Origin: Epiperipatus broadwayi
Taxonomy: Eukaryota; Onychophora; Udeonychophora; Euonychophora; Peripatidae
NCBI GenBank assembly: GCA_028023455.1
Contig: JAQFVV010000050.1
Span: 186,001-250,000 of the forward strand
Direction of reading: 5' to 3'
DNA length: 64,000 bases
Below the pieces are notes generated by a model. The model did no database searches. It saw only the letters and a list, made by a program, of their open reading frames with translations, and was not told the DNA's origin. The stretch's first letter is position 1, and each line of letters starts with the position of its first letter. Shown piece by piece: positions 1 through 11,150 of the stretch. Both the position numbers and the translations under genes were made by a program.

Positions 1-420
1 TAATATTTACTAAAGCTTCATCCATTCCCAAATTTTCTAAACTTACCCATAATCTATTTCTATTTACTCTATCATATGCCCTCTCTATATCTATAAAACT
101 CATATATAATGATCTACCTAAATTCCTACTCATATCCATAAGTTGTGTAACTACAAATAAACTATCTCCCTATATGTCTATCTGGCCTAAAACCTCCTTG
201 CATTTCCCCCACTACTTTATTTTCTTCCATCCATTTTACACCTCTTCCAGCCACCATATATGAGAAAACATTATATAAAACTGATGTTACCGCTATTGGT
301 CTATAATTATTTAACTTTCTATGATCCTTACCCTTTCCTTTAAATAATAATTGTATTCTTGTATTACTCCAACTATCTGGAAAAACTCCCTTCTGAGCCA
401 CCTATACAACATATCCATGA
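1..420 (-). pseudogene. LINE-C reverse transcriptase fragment (fingers/palm)
   Basis: A partial non-LTR reverse transcriptase reads on the minus strand and runs off the left edge of the window. The N-terminal part of the fragment has the usual sequence before the RT fingers (FPDSWSNTRI, LLFKGKGK), then the NYRPIAV motif and the EMQGGFRPDR motif. After a stop near base 162 the homology continues in another frame to base 1, with a motif-A-like stretch (SFIDIERAYDRV). No endonuclease is joined to it directly. Bases 1050-1290 on the minus strand may be the linker upstream of the RT in the same element, but that is weak. The style resembles non-LTR RTs common in arthropods and other invertebrates; I do not assign a clade. 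The fragment at 6480-7490 could be the C-terminal part of the same family. Confidence 0.8.
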
Positions 421-1366
421 ACATTTTTTAGATTCTTTAATAATAAAGGCTGGTTTTTGCAAAACGCTGAGTATCTGTTTGATACTATTCCTTAGTGTTC
501 AATACCTTGAACAGGTTAGCTTAATACTAGAATGGTGTTCAGCTAATTAAAAAATATAATTTAATTTGGTCAATAGAAAAGAACTTTGTGCTTACCATGC
601 CGAGTAATGAACATGACCTCTCAAGCAACTAACCATATGATTTATTTTTATCTGATATTTCATTAAATCAATTAAATAGTTTACTGCTTGGGAGTTCTTA
701 AGAAGTGTGAACACTAGAAATGAGATGGCTGGACCATGCATGTTGACCTTGATCCCTACAGTAACAACTTTATCAATATATTAATTCATGCAGGGTTCTA
801 CTCATTGATTCTTTTTGATTATACCTGCGACTTAGGCTGATGCTGTTATATGCAGAATAGAAATGTTATTTGAATGAGATGTGCTTGTTTTATTTATATA
901 TATTCAAATAAATTCTGTTAATAGCATAATGGATATGAAAGAAAAAAAAAGCTTTAGATGAGTAACTTATGTAGAACATTTTAAGCAAAGAAATACAACA
1001 GAACAAGATAGTATTAATAATATTTTATTCCATTTCAAAGATTAAAATGTTGATTACTCTATTATTATTGTCAGAACATCATCTATTCTTTTGGTTTTTC
1101 TAAAATATTTCTTAGATATTTTCCTGTTTTCCTTTCATATCTTCTGCGTTACTTTCCATGAGCTTCTCTATTTTTCCTTTAATTCTAAATAGTTGCCCAA
1201 TCCAGCTATTTCCTGTTTTCATAATTTCCTTTTAAAAACCCATTAGTCTTCTCACTACTTAATGCATGTCTCCCTTTTTCTTTTCTTTTATTTAAATCCA
1301 CATTATTAAATCTTCTACTTTTTTCTTCAAAAATTCTAAATTATGATTTGGTGAAGACAAAATTGG
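421..1366. other. AT-rich spacer, no gene seen
   Basis: No coding homology is convincing. Bases 1050-1290 read on the minus strand could be a decayed LINE linker rich in Lys and Arg, adjacent in order to the RT fragment at 1-420. The rest shows only short ORFs and short A/T runs. Confidence 0.4.
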
Positions 1367-1380
1367 ATCAACAAACATGA

Positions 1381-1624
1381 CATGATCACCATCTCGTGCT
1401 AGCACATAACTGTTAGAAAACAGGCAAAAACTCTCCATATAGTAGTGCCACCTTGTGCTAATCAGAGTAATCAATGGATGCCAGAAGGCTTGTGCAGAAA
1501 CTAGTCTGGGGATATTGGATGAGTAGAGACTAGATAGGAATTTTATGCACAAGCCTTCTGGCATCCATTGATTACTCTGGTTAGCACAAGGTGGCACTAC
1601 TATATGAAGAGTTTTTGCCTGTTT
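1381..1624. mobile_element. Family A foldback element (short copy) with 14-bp target duplication
   Basis: Two inverted arms of 78 bases (1418-1495 and 1547-1624) surround a 51-base centre. A 37-base unpaired leader lies at the left. The 14-base direct repeat ATCAACAAACATGA occurs at 1367-1380 and again at 1625-1638, immediately outside the element, which is the expected footprint of an insertion. The centre keeps only the 3' half of the hammerhead core seen in longer copies (GAAACTAGTC then TGGGGA, 1497-1512); the CTGATGA half is deleted. Non-coding. Confidence 0.85.
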
Positions 1625-2273
1625 ATCAACAAACATGATTACACAAGCATACTTTTATTTGGAATAATTTTTTAAAACATATTATTCTGAAGATTTTTTG
1701 ATTTTTATTTTTTCAATTTTTTATATTTGATTTTTTCCTATTGGTGGAACTTTGACAATGTTAGAAATCAGAATTTGCTGCACTTCTACAATAATCTTTA
1801 TGGTATTCTACTCATCATCCAGTTGATAGCTTGCATGATAAAAGCAAAATGGTATATTTATAATCAAAATCATACACGGATAAACCATTTAAAAATCTAC
1901 CATTTCTGTGTATTCTTCATTTTGCCAGATGTTACATTGGCTTAGAAAAGAAGAAAATTAATAACAACTGAATCATTTATAACTGTAAATGTGTGAAAAT
2001 CTTCATATCAACACATACATATGAATACATGAAAACAGTCAACACTTAGACAATACCACTACCATTAACAATCAATAATCTCAATATGTTGTTAATGCAA
2101 TGTCCTTTAATCAATAAATGTCACATGATCACCATTTCTTATGCTTGTTCATAACTGTTATTAAAACAGGCAAAATTCTCCATATAGTGGTGTAACTCAG
2201 TGCAAGCCAGGATAATCAATGGATGCCAGAAGGTTTGTGCATAAAATCCATATCTAGTGCCTACTGATCCAAT

Positions 2274-2315
2274 ATACCAGACTAGTTTCTGGCTTTTGGC
2301 CTTCATCAGTGAAGA
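2274..2315 (-). ncRNA. Hammerhead ribozyme-like motif, family A (partly decayed)
   Basis: On the minus strand CTGATGA (2303-2309) is followed by a 3-bp stem II (GGC/GCC), GAAAC and TAGTC. The catalytic core is complete, but stem I outside the core has only about three pairs left. Same order as the better copy at 54852-54893. Confidence 0.6.
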
Positions 2316-2770
2316 GTCTTGGATCTGAGAGCACTGCATTTAGATCTTAGGATCTAATGCAACCCTCCAACAGGCACTAGATAAGGATTTTATGCATAAG
2401 CATTTTGGCATCCATTGATTACTATTGCTTGCACTGAGTGGCACTACTATATGGAAAGTTTTGCCTGTTTTAATACCAGTTATGAGTAAGCTTAAGAAAT
2501 GGTGATCATGTGTTGTTTAGTGGTTTAATACCAATCCTGCCTAATAGCATGGTGGTTATGGTTATTAAAGAAACAATGACATCAAAATGTATAGGTACTG
2601 AACTGAGTTCAGACCTATATGACTATATAAGCTAATGAGCTTAGATTGAACATGTTATTGTGTTTTCAATTTTACTCTCATAGTTTTGTACTTAAGTAGA
2701 GATAAAAAGTGGCTGCTGGAAAGTTGCATTAGATCCTAAGATCTAGATGCAACACTCTCGGATCCAAAGT

Positions 2771-2812
2771 TCTTCGCTGATTAAGGCCACAAACCAGAAA
2801 CTAGTCTGGGGA
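2771..2812 (+). ncRNA. Hammerhead ribozyme relic, family A
   Basis: The motif order is kept, but the core reads CTGATTA instead of CTGATGA and stem II is damaged (GGCC versus AACC). GAAACTAGTC and TGGGGA are intact. Probably inactive. Confidence 0.5.
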
Positions 2813-2936
2813 TATTTGATGAGTAGGCACTAGATAGGGATTTTATGCACAAGCCTTCCAGCATCTATTGATTACTCTGGCTTGCACTGAGTGGCACTAC
2901 TGTATGTGGAGTCATGCTGGTTTTATTCAATAAATG

Positions 2937-2952
2937 TATATATATATATATA
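2937..2952. repeat. TA microsatellite
   Basis: Short uninterrupted TA run directly after the right target duplication of the family A element. Confidence 0.8.
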
Positions 2953-3154
2953 TGAAAATTAACATTGTAGTTGCAACATCTCTATCTCAAATTATATTTC
3001 ATAAAGCAATAAGTACAAAAACAAATGCATTAAAAATATTTTTTTTAAACAATGAAGATTTCATTATTTTTAGTAAAAAAAAAAAAAACTCAACTTTTAA
3101 CTCCTTTTACCATTTAACAATAGTGCTAATGAATTTGTAAGGAAATTCAAACAC

Positions 3155-3238
3155 TAGAATTGTGAGAGCCAGAACTGATCCTAGGGCCTTTTGGTCCTAC
3201 GTGAAATGCTCTACCAATTGTACCAAAACACACAGAGC
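3155..3238 (-). repeat. tRNA-derived SINE relic
   Basis: On the minus strand a box A-like stretch (TACAATTGGTAGAGCA) is followed about 35 bases later by a box B-like stretch (GGATCAGTTCTGG). This is the spacing of an RNA polymerase III tRNA-type promoter. The anticodon arm is too decayed to name the isotype. Confidence 0.5.
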
Positions 3239-3304
3239 ATCTATCTAGTGGGATGATTAAATAATTTATATTTAGAACTTTGTTACAAAATTTAATAATT
3301 AGAC

Positions 3305-3480
3305 ATTAAACACTTTATGGTTTAGTTTAGTGGAAGAGTGGAAGACTCTAAAGCTTAAGATTAATTGATCACAGTTCATTTCTGTCCTTAACTTCTCAAA
3401 CTTCTTATTAAACCATTAAATAACCAAACCATTTGATTTATTAGATGTTAAGAATTAATAATAACTACTCATGTCATTAA
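3305..3480 (+). repeat. tRNA-like SINE relic (family E)
   Basis: TTTAGTGGAAGAGTGGAAGAC looks like a box A region, and CACAGTTCATTTCTGTC a box B region, in the right order. A related sequence lies at 34010-34140 (GTGGAAGACTCT...CATAGCTCATCTCTGTC), so this is a dispersed family. Confidence 0.45.
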
Positions 3481-3643
3481 AATATATAGTTTATTTCTCA
3501 GATATATGATAACACAAATATATCAAAATTAAAAAGCTACAGGAAAACATTTAATCACTAATAAATATTTTATTTTTGATGTCAGAAAAAAAATATTTGA
3601 GAAAATTGTTATGACCTAGATGTAATCAAAGTTTGAATTCAAA

Positions 3644-4322
3644 TTAAACTCTCCATATTCTGGTACTGCTCAGTTTAAGCCAAAGTAATCAACAAATGAC
3701 AGAAGGTTTGCACATAAAATCCCTATCTCATGCCTACTCATCCAACATCCCTAGACTAAGTTCTAGCTTGTGGCTTTTATTAGTGAAGAGCCTTGGATTT
3801 GAGAGCATTGCATCTAGATATTACAATCTAATGCAATCCTCCAACAGCCACCCTTTATCTTATTAGCTAACTATAAAACTTTGAATCCAAAATAAAAACA
3901 TAATAATGTTTTCAATTCTAGCTCATTAGCTTGTATAGTCATATAGATCTGAACTCAGTTGAGAATTATACTTTTTGGGTCTGACATTCTCTAATAACCA
4001 CAGTCACCATAATACTATTGGGAAGAATTGGTATTAAACCACTAAACATCACATTATCACCATTCTTTATGCTTCCACAAGCTGTTTACAGAGATGCTAA
4101 ACTCTCCATACAGTACTGCCACTCAGTGCAAGATAGAAACTAGTCTGGGGTATTGGATGAGTAGGCACTAGATAGAGACTTTATGCACAAACATTCTTGC
4201 ATCCACTGATAAAAACTCTGGTGCACTGAGTGGTGCTACTGTATGAAGAGTTTAACCTTTGTGTAAACTGCATGTGTAAGCATAAAGAATGGTGATCATG
4301 TAATGTTTAGTGGTTTAATTTG
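3644..4322. mobile_element. Family A composite foldback element
   Basis: A minus-oriented unit (3644-4080) is followed by a truncated palindromic unit (4090-4320). Imperfect direct repeats (AATCAAAGTTTGAATTCAAA at 3624-3643 and AATCAAAGATTTGGAATCAA at 4323-4342) flank it. The minus hammerhead region (about 3745-3800) has lost core bases (CTAATAA for CTGATGA). At 4135-4160 only the 3' half (GAAACTAGTCTGGGG) remains. Confidence 0.7.
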
Positions 4323-4343
4323 AATCAAAGATTTGGAATCAAC

Positions 4344-4576
4344 TTTGTATACTAATGTCAAGCTGAAAATCACTGTAACTAAAAGAAGATATTTATTGTC
4401 AATAAATATTATTGTAATTTTTATTTTAAGATAGTAATCAAAACTATTTTCAATATTATTATATTCTGATAACTAAGCAATTTAAATTCAGTAACTTAAT
4501 CCCAACAATATTGATGTACATATATTTCAGTAACCTACTCTTTAGCATATACAATAATAAATGACATTGATAATTT
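4344..4576. other. AT-rich spacer
   Basis: No recognisable gene or repeat beyond A/T-rich low-complexity sequence. Confidence 0.4.
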
Positions 4577-4593
4577 AATAAAACACAATTGTT

Positions 4594-4687
4594 TTTTTTT
4601 ATATGTCAAATGCATTGACCAGGAAGTGAACCCAGGCCAGCTGCTTGGAAGGCAGCTATGCTAACCGCTAGGCCACCAATGCTTGAC
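4594..4687 (-). mobile_element. tRNA-Gly(UCC)-derived retroposon with 17-bp target duplication
   Basis: The minus strand of 4611-4682 is a 72-base tRNA-like body. It has a 7-bp acceptor stem (GCATTGG with TCAATGC), a 5-bp anticodon stem with TCC in the loop, and a T arm that pairs with two G-T wobbles. It is followed by TTTGACATAT and an A run. AATAAAACACAATTGTT (4577-4593) and AATAAAACACAACTGTT (4688-4704) flank it, with one mismatch. The A tail and target duplication show it is retroposed, so a SINE or tRNA pseudogene is more likely than a working tRNA gene. Confidence 0.85.
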
Positions 4688-4704
4688 AATAAAACACAAC
4701 TGTT

Positions 4705-5154
4705 AATTACCATTATAACTGCTTGACTGAAACATGCAACAACAACAACAAAAACTATTGCAGATTACTGTATATTTCAGTATGACACAAAACATATATA
4801 ACATATAATCACATTTACATTACTAACAATATAACCATTTCATAATATACAAAAGTCAAGGATAATTGTTTGTATACATATATTATCTACTAATAAGGGG
4901 AAACTACTTCCACTTAGTGAAAATGACTGATTACTCAATCAAAAAATTAATTATAAAATATTAAATAAATAAATATTAATTTAAAATAAATGTACAAATT
5001 AAATATAAAGTTAAAATTAAAAAATTAAAATGAAAATGAGTGGTTAGCAGATCTGGGACAATTAACTGTTTCAAAAGAGTATGTCAGAGTACCAAGATAA
5101 GAGAGATAAAACCAGACAAATCCAGGAAAATTGGGATATAAAGATTCCCTATAC
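4705..5154. other. AT-rich spacer
   Basis: Low-complexity A/T sequence with AAC and TAA runs; nothing recognised. Confidence 0.4.
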
Positions 5155-5170
5155 AAATACCATTTTAAAC

Positions 5171-5393
5171 ATCACATGGTCACTATTTCTTATGCTTACT
5201 CATAACTGTTATTAAAACAGGCAAAACTCTCCATACAGTAGTGCCACTCAGTGCAAACCAGAGTAATCCCTATCTAGTGCCTACTGGATGAATAGGCACT
5301 AAATAGGGATTTTATGCACAAGACTTTTTAGCATCCATTTATTACTCTGGCTTGCATTGAGTGGCACTACGGTATGGAGAGTTTTGCCCGTTT
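5171..5393. mobile_element. Family A short foldback element
   Basis: Inverted arms (about 5215-5290 and 5310-5390) with the family A terminal sequence. The hammerhead region is deleted from the centre. Diverged direct repeats flank it (AAATACCATTTTAAAC at 5155-5170 and AAATACCACCTTGCAAC at 5394-5410). Confidence 0.75.
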
Positions 5394-5410
5394 AAATACC
5401 ACCTTGCAAC

Positions 5411-6479
5411 TATAACTGGATTCTATTTATATAACTAACTTTTTTTTCAGAAAAAAAAAAGTAACATGACGAACACACAAACATGTTCATAGTATGCAAT
5501 AATTTTGGCATATAATTGCTAATAAAGATTATTAATTTAACTTCATTGCATTTATATTTCTTTTGATTATAACTTTACCGAGTCAAAAAATCTGATTTTA
5601 ACTGATCAGAGTTGTATAGTTGAGTTGAGAAGAGACATGTATTGATAAAAAATAACAACAAACTCATAAAGAAAGAATTGGTTTATTTGTTTATATTAAA
5701 TTTAATCAAAATTTTAAATAAACTTTTTGCTGCACTATTATTTATAATCGGATTTAATTAAATAATGACATATAATAAAAAAAATTATTTAATTAAAAAG
5801 AAAAATAAGTTTAAAAAATTCTATTTTTATTATTAATGCTTATTTTTATTCGTAATAAATATAAAGCTTACAAAAAACGACTATAAAATGTTTTTATTAT
5901 ACATTATGTCAATGTTTGAAATAATGCAAAAAATAATTATTGTAATAGAATTACCATATCTAATTAAGAAACAAGATACTAATTTTGAGTACATGATTAA
6001 TGTCTAAATTCAATTCATTTAACTACACAATAAATGCTAATGATTTCAATTTTTACTAAATTAAATTAATATTAAAATATATGTAAAAATAGCTTTCACA
6101 CCAAACGCAATTAACAAGTCTTAATTAAGCGCCACTAAGCGATTATTCAATTCAGTGTTTAGCATAATATATAACTTTGCATCAAAGATAGTTTAATTTC
6201 AAAGAGACAAAATCTAATTTTATTTAAACCTGATTGAAACTCATCTTTTTATCAACTTGAAAGAGATTTCATTTTTAAAATGATGAGATTTTTTTTTCTT
6301 TTAAATTAAGGAAGATATAATTTTTCATAAGTAATAGATTTAAAATAAAACCCGATTTGAATATATTTAATGATTTAAAAAAATGTGATAAAATTATTGT
6401 AATAAACAAAAACATAATAAATACTGAAAGTAACAATAGTAGTTTTATGTAAGTATATAATTTAAATAAATAGTGGTCT
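5411..6479. other. Very AT-rich spacer
   Basis: Long A/T-rich region without an ORF of note, tRNA boxes or recognised repeat ends. Confidence 0.4.
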
Positions 6480-7490
6480 ATCTAGACAGCTTAATTTCAG
6501 CAGGGGCGCCTGTGTGGTATTTCTGTTTCTGGAAGGGAGTGGCAGTCTTAACATATATGATAACGGTGCGTTATGGGTAAGTAAAGGGGTGTTAGATTAC
6601 TTAGAAAAAGTATAAAGAGAAATAGAAAGAAATGCATGGATGCAGATGTGTGGACGGCAAAGAAGGCAATCCAAGGAGAAACGGGATGGTCAAGTTTTTA
6701 TATGAGAGATGCAAAAAGCAAAATGAAAAGGGTCGGTAGATTGCAGTTTATGGATAATAAGAGCATAGCCAAAATAGTATTTAATTGGCTTATGAGTAAA
6801 GAGCAGGCAACAAGATGGGTGAGAAAGTTAGTATGATATGCAAAAGATTTGGATAAAGAATTTATTTCCATATACTTATACTAAAGGTGGGATGATTGAG
6901 TTATGAGAATTGTTGAGTATAATAGTGGCAAGGAAACGGATAAAGAATAAGAAGTTGGAGAGCTGTAGAACCAGTAAGGAGAGTAAAAGGAGTTTTAATA
7001 TATATATATAGAAGTGAGCAGAATATTGGGTGGAAGTTAATTTATGACAATAGCAAAGAAAGTAGTTTATTGTTTAAGGCTCAAACAGAATCTTAGCAAC
7101 AAGGGAATATATACATAAATGGAAAAATATGGATGAGTTATTATGAAAGGAAGGCATAAAAAATATTAGGCATCTGTTAATTGAATGTAAATGCCTGCAA
7201 GCAGAAAAGATACAAATAATGAAGTTGTGGGAGAATAAAGATAAACAAAGTGATTATACAGAAAGTGTGTTCTTGGTTTTTATGGTGGGTTTGGGGAAAG
7301 AGAAGGGGGGATTTAGATATAAAGGCTATAGAGATGACAGAGATTATGTTGTGTAAATTAGATGGAACAGGTTAGGGAACAATATGGGCAAAATGTAGAG
7401 TGGGGAATGAAAGAAAGGTAAGGTGGCTAACAGGTTTCTTTGGCTATTGTGGCTAAGAAATTCCTGACATCAATAAAGGAGAAGCCACAG
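6480..7490 (+). pseudogene. LINE C-terminal fragment (probably LINE-C)
   Basis: The first readable block (6636-6836) is typical of the region after the RT in LINE ORF2: aromatic and basic repeats (SSFYMRDAKSKMKRVGRLQF, then IVFNWLMSKEQATRWVRKL). Frameshifts and stops follow. Near 7140-7240 a block reads RHLLIECKCLQAEKIQIMKLW, which matches the HLL-EC zinc-knuckle neighbourhood found near the C-terminus of many LINE proteins. The base composition is G-richer than its surroundings. It is broken throughout and cannot encode a protein. Assignment to the same family as 1-420 is an inference. Confidence 0.6.
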
Positions 7491-8006
7491 AACATCACAT
7501 CATATCTTGAAGAATAATTTACAATGTTTTTTTCTTTGCTATGCTATATTATCTTCCATAGTTTTGTTTTTACATTATAAATAACAGTTGGCTTTATTAT
7601 TAAAAAAATCCCATGCGCAATTTGGTCTTTAATGATTTACAAAGCTCGTAAATGTATTATGGAATTAAATATTCTAAGGATATGAAAAGAAAAGGAGAAT
7701 AACACTACTCAAAATGTGCCAATGGAAATGAGCTTAATTAAAAAAACACAAGAATATTGGGCAGAAAGTAAAAAGTAAAAAGAAGTTGAGCACCTGACAA
7801 TGTAAAATAATTTTAAGAAAATCGACACAGTATGTTGTCCTGAACATTTGTGGTGATGATATTTTATTTGATTCATATATCATCTCACATTATTGAATGT
7901 CTTTATTTTATTTTATTTTTTTCAATTACATTCAACTACGATTGATAACACACAGATTAGTAAATGCACAATGTTTCAAATGATGTTATTTTTCCTCTCT
8001 TCTTAG
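7491..8006. other. AT-rich spacer
   Basis: No gene recognised. Confidence 0.4.
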
Positions 8007-8290
8007 ATGGATCCGTTAGTTAGAGCATTACCTTGAAATTCAATATTCAATAATCTAAGGGTTTAGGTTCAATTCTCATGCTAGTACTGCCACTGATGAG
8101 ACCAGCAACACCTGAATAAGATAGGGGAGTAAATCCACTTGAAATGTTGTTTATATACTTACTAACCTGAGTGCTATTATAACAGTTGAATGTAATTGGA
8201 AAATTTAATTAGATTTAAATTTTTCTAAAAACATTCAATACTTAATATTAGATGATGGAAATATCCATTATATAAATGCAATTAATATAT
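8007..8290 (+). repeat. SINE family D (tRNA-derived head, conserved 3' hairpin block)
   Basis: A tRNA-like head (TTAGTTAGAGCATTACC as box A, GGTTCAATTCTC as box B) is followed by a conserved middle (AGACCAGCAACACCTGAA) and a block ending CTTGAAATGTTG. After that comes a long A/T-rich tail. Copies occur at 12588-12960 and, as a head-to-head pair, at 34635-35085. Confidence 0.7.
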
Positions 8291-9160
8291 CATCATGACA
8301 AACCTTTAGAAAAAGCAACCAATCAGAGAGCATGGCTGTAGTTTTTCATAAAATAATATATATTACATAATAGAAAAATAAGATTGAAAGAATAAATTTA
8401 TAGTATACTAAATACGCACCCTGTAATTTCACACCCTGTAATCCCATGATGAAGTTGACTGGCATTTTCTTCATACTAATTGAAGCACCATTCTTGAATC
8501 AAAATGTGTTATGTTATCAACATAATTTAGCTATTCACCACAAAAATCTTAAGGCATGAGCATGTTTGGATTAGGATTTACATGACATGAAACAATAATT
8601 GAACTATGCATTAAGGCAAAATGGATATAGAACCATAAATGATTTAAACAGAACATGGCAATAAAAACCATAAATTACCAGAATGTTGAAAAACATCTGT
8701 GACAGCAGGAAGAGCATGCACGGTGAACTGTGAAGGAATGAAACACACTCACATTTTATGGCAGAACTCAAGAACCAGATATATCAGTGCTTTAACCAGA
8801 TATATCAGTGCTTTAATGTTTTGATGACAAATAGATAAAATGTTTCTGCATAACACATGCATTAATTTAAGAATCATTGCAGATTGCTTAGGAAGAAAAC
8901 TGGTCATATTTTCATTGAGAACTTCTAACTTCCATATATTGAAAACTATAGGGCAACATTCTATAGTATTAAAGCTATCATCACATTTATTACTGTTTTG
9001 AACACTTATATGAATGTTTAAACAAATAATTCCATGATTATTTATAAAATTTAAATGTTCATGCAGTCACACTCAGATTGGTTCATAATCAAATTTACAA
9101 AAGCAGAGTTAATTACAACTCATTTTATACGAAATCTTAATATTGTATTTTAAATGATGT
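8291..9160. other. Spacer with a 22-base tandem duplication
   Basis: No gene recognised. A direct duplication of AACCAGATATATCAGTGCTT occurs near 8772-8816. Confidence 0.4.
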
Positions 9161-9169
9161 CAGTAAACT

Positions 9170-9410
9170 GGACATTGGCTGGACATATTGCTAAAAGAGA
9201 TGATGGGCAGTTAAAATTTTAATGTTGATGCAAAAGATTGCAAAAGACCTAAAAAAGATCACATGTGTGATAGATAGATAAGGGGAAATAGGTAGTAGAG
9301 AGACTAGGGATTGGAAAAGTGGACTAAATTTGGTGCAACCATCATCCTGAAATGGATTAATTATGGTTGGAATTGATGATGAAATGGAATATTAAACTGC
9401 ATTAAAAATA
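9170..9410 (+). pseudogene. RTE/BovB-like LINE 3' fragment
   Basis: The sequence matches the 3' end of the RTE copies elsewhere in the window (compare 45830-46050): the WxGHIAKRDD-like stretch, the KRPKK block and the DE-I-R-WR positions can be followed through frameshifts. Only the last 240 bases or so of the element are present. Confidence 0.65.
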
Positions 9411-9417
9411 TAAAATT

Positions 9418-9875
9418 TGATGTACTGGGAGGCACTACTGTATGGAGAGTTTGTGACTGTTAATAACAGCTTGTTTAATCATAGGAATTTTGTGGTTTTA
9501 TACTATTCCTGCCTATGGAATGATTGTGTTTATGGACCTTGATAAACCAAGGACACCAAAATATGTAGATTACTGGATTTAAATCTAAATCACTATACAA
9601 AGGAATGAGTTTGTGTTGAAGACATTAAAGTGTTTTCATTTTGAGCTCCTAGCTTTGTAGTTAATGAAATAGGAAAGGGTCATTATATCTAGGTATTGTG
9701 TTCTCAGATTTCAAATGCCTCACTGATGAAAGACATATGCTAGAAACTAGTCTAGGATATTGAATAAGTAGGCAGGCACTAGATGGGAAATTATACACAA
9801 ACTTTCTTGCATCCATTGATTACCAATGTTTGCACTGGGTGGCACTATTATATGGTGAATCAGCTATTATTAATA
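9418..9875 (+). mobile_element. Family A single unit with hammerhead core
   Basis: A plus-oriented family A unit runs from the terminal block (GGCACTACTGTATGGAGAG) through the TTTTCATTTTGAGCTC region to a second terminal block near 9830-9870. The hammerhead core bases are kept: CTGATGA (9723-9729), GAAAC (9743-9747) and TAGTC. Stem II and stem I are decayed. Confidence 0.7.
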
Positions 9876-10067
9876 AAAATGGTTACTCTTATTAATAAAA
9901 GCAGAACCTGCCCCCAGTGGGTTGTTAGATTTTGTCTTTATCAAAGATTGACAGTTATGTGAACAGAAACTCATCAAATAAAGGTTGAAAGTCAGTTTAA
10001 GTGGTTACTCTCACAAATTACAAGTTAAAATTTCTTTCTTTCTCAACCTAAAAAAGAAAAACATAAA

Positions 10068-10560
10068 AATGGGTAAAAATTGGCTTAATTGAAGCATTTG
10101 ATGCAGCCTATCTAAAGAATTGGCCAATTCGTAAAGGTCAAATAATCTTCTATTTCACAGGTTAATCAAATCAAAAAGCCTGAGTGCCTCAGACTTACGA
10201 GATTTTATGAACATAAATGCAGAGATATTGGCAGACATAGATTCTGACAAGGCATTTTTTACTCCAAAACTACTAACAATAATGCAGAGATATTATTTCA
10301 ATCTTTGCATACAAGCAGAAGGACAACAAGATAGAGATTTTGCTGTCGAATATGAACATTAGCATTGAAATGCAATTTCAAAGGCTTCCTTAATAAAGCT
10401 CTGCAGAATTGTTTGATTTGTGAAATAAGTGATCACAGTCTCAGAATCAAGTTCATAATGGATTCTAACTTCTTTGAATCTCTTTTGTCACAAGTAAATC
10501 TTGTGGAATTAAATGCTAATCAAGCAAATCAATTTTAAAAATGTATTCTAGTATTTGAAG
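10068..10560 (+). pseudogene. Ty3/gypsy retrotransposon gag remnant
   Basis: The start reads IGLIEAFDAAYLKNW, which matches the N-terminal motif of many metazoan gypsy Gag proteins (G-I-x-x-FD...W). After frameshifts a conserved block near 10300-10350 (QAEGQQDRDFAVEY) and another at 10390-10540 (FLNKALQNCLICEI, then LLSQVNLVELNAN) match the capsid region in which FL--AL-D--V-G--- is typical. No zinc knuckle is visible downstream. Capsid formation would be the ancestral role. It is broken by at least two frameshifts and is followed by protease homology, as expected for the element's order. Confidence 0.75.
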
Positions 10561-10884
10561 CATTGAACAGCAAACTGGGTTGGTCATGCACTTGGCTGGC
10601 AGTAAAAGTCACTGCTTATATAAGTCAACATCAATGAACGAACAGCATTGTTGTTAATGTGTCCAACCAATACATCCACCCACCAAATGTCTACACTACT
10701 ATATATTGTGTACATATCGTAATCTTGTCAGTCACACAAAAACTACTTGCTTTAAAAGAAAACAATAAGTGGCTAATGACAGATTAAATGAGTCCATTCC
10801 AAAAAGCAAAGAAGGCAATTTAACATCTAAAAAACACAGTGCATGTATAAACAATGTGAAAAGCATTGCTTGCTTTTAAATGCA

Positions 10885-11150
10885 GAATATTCATTAATGA
10901 TATACCTGTAACAATGGAACTGAACACTGGGTCTGCAGTATCCATTGGGTCAATAAAGACAAGACTATCATATGAGTAATAAATATCAGTTGCATCCTAG
11001 AAGCAAAGCAATCACTTATTATCAAGGCAATCTAGTAGCACTCTTGGTTCAAGCAAGAGTGAAGATTACAATGATGAATAAAATTATATATCTGACTCTT
11101 GTTGTATTTTCTGGTAAGCAGAACAATTTATTCAGATGTGACTGGTTCAC
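10885..11150 (+). pseudogene. Ty3/gypsy protease remnant (active-site Asp changed to Asn)
   Basis: In one frame NDIPVTMELNTGSAVSI corresponds to the aspartic protease active-site motif (usually LDTGSAVS in this family), with Asn in place of the catalytic Asp. A stop follows near 10976. A shifted frame continues with the flap and C-terminal part of the domain and ends with LTLVVFSGKQNNLFRCDWF, matching the family's L-VV-G--P-L-GRDWL motif. The order gag then protease is right for a gypsy element. It is inactive because of the frameshift, stop and missing catalytic residue. Confidence 0.75.

Larger units (their letters stand above)
2122..2926. mobile_element. Family A composite foldback element with two hammerhead relics
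   Basis: A minus-oriented family A unit is followed by a plus-oriented unit. The pair is bracketed by TCAATAAATGT at 2111-2121 and 2927-2937, consistent with one insertion event. Left and right ends carry the family A terminal motif (CTCCATA-TAGTGG / CACTACTATATGG) in inverted orientation, and a second copy of the terminal sequence occurs internally near 2390-2520, where the plus unit starts with GTTTAGTGGTTTAATACC. The internal order suggests head-to-tail units that switched strand. Confidence 0.75.

Noticed and set aside
4611-4682. Functional tRNA-Gly gene
   Set aside because: The A tail and 17-bp target duplication show a retroposed copy. The T arm also has two wobble pairs.
8090-8100. 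CTGATGA at 8093 as a further hammerhead
   Set aside because: No matching GAAA with a hairpin between them at suitable distance; the sequence belongs to the SINE family D middle block.
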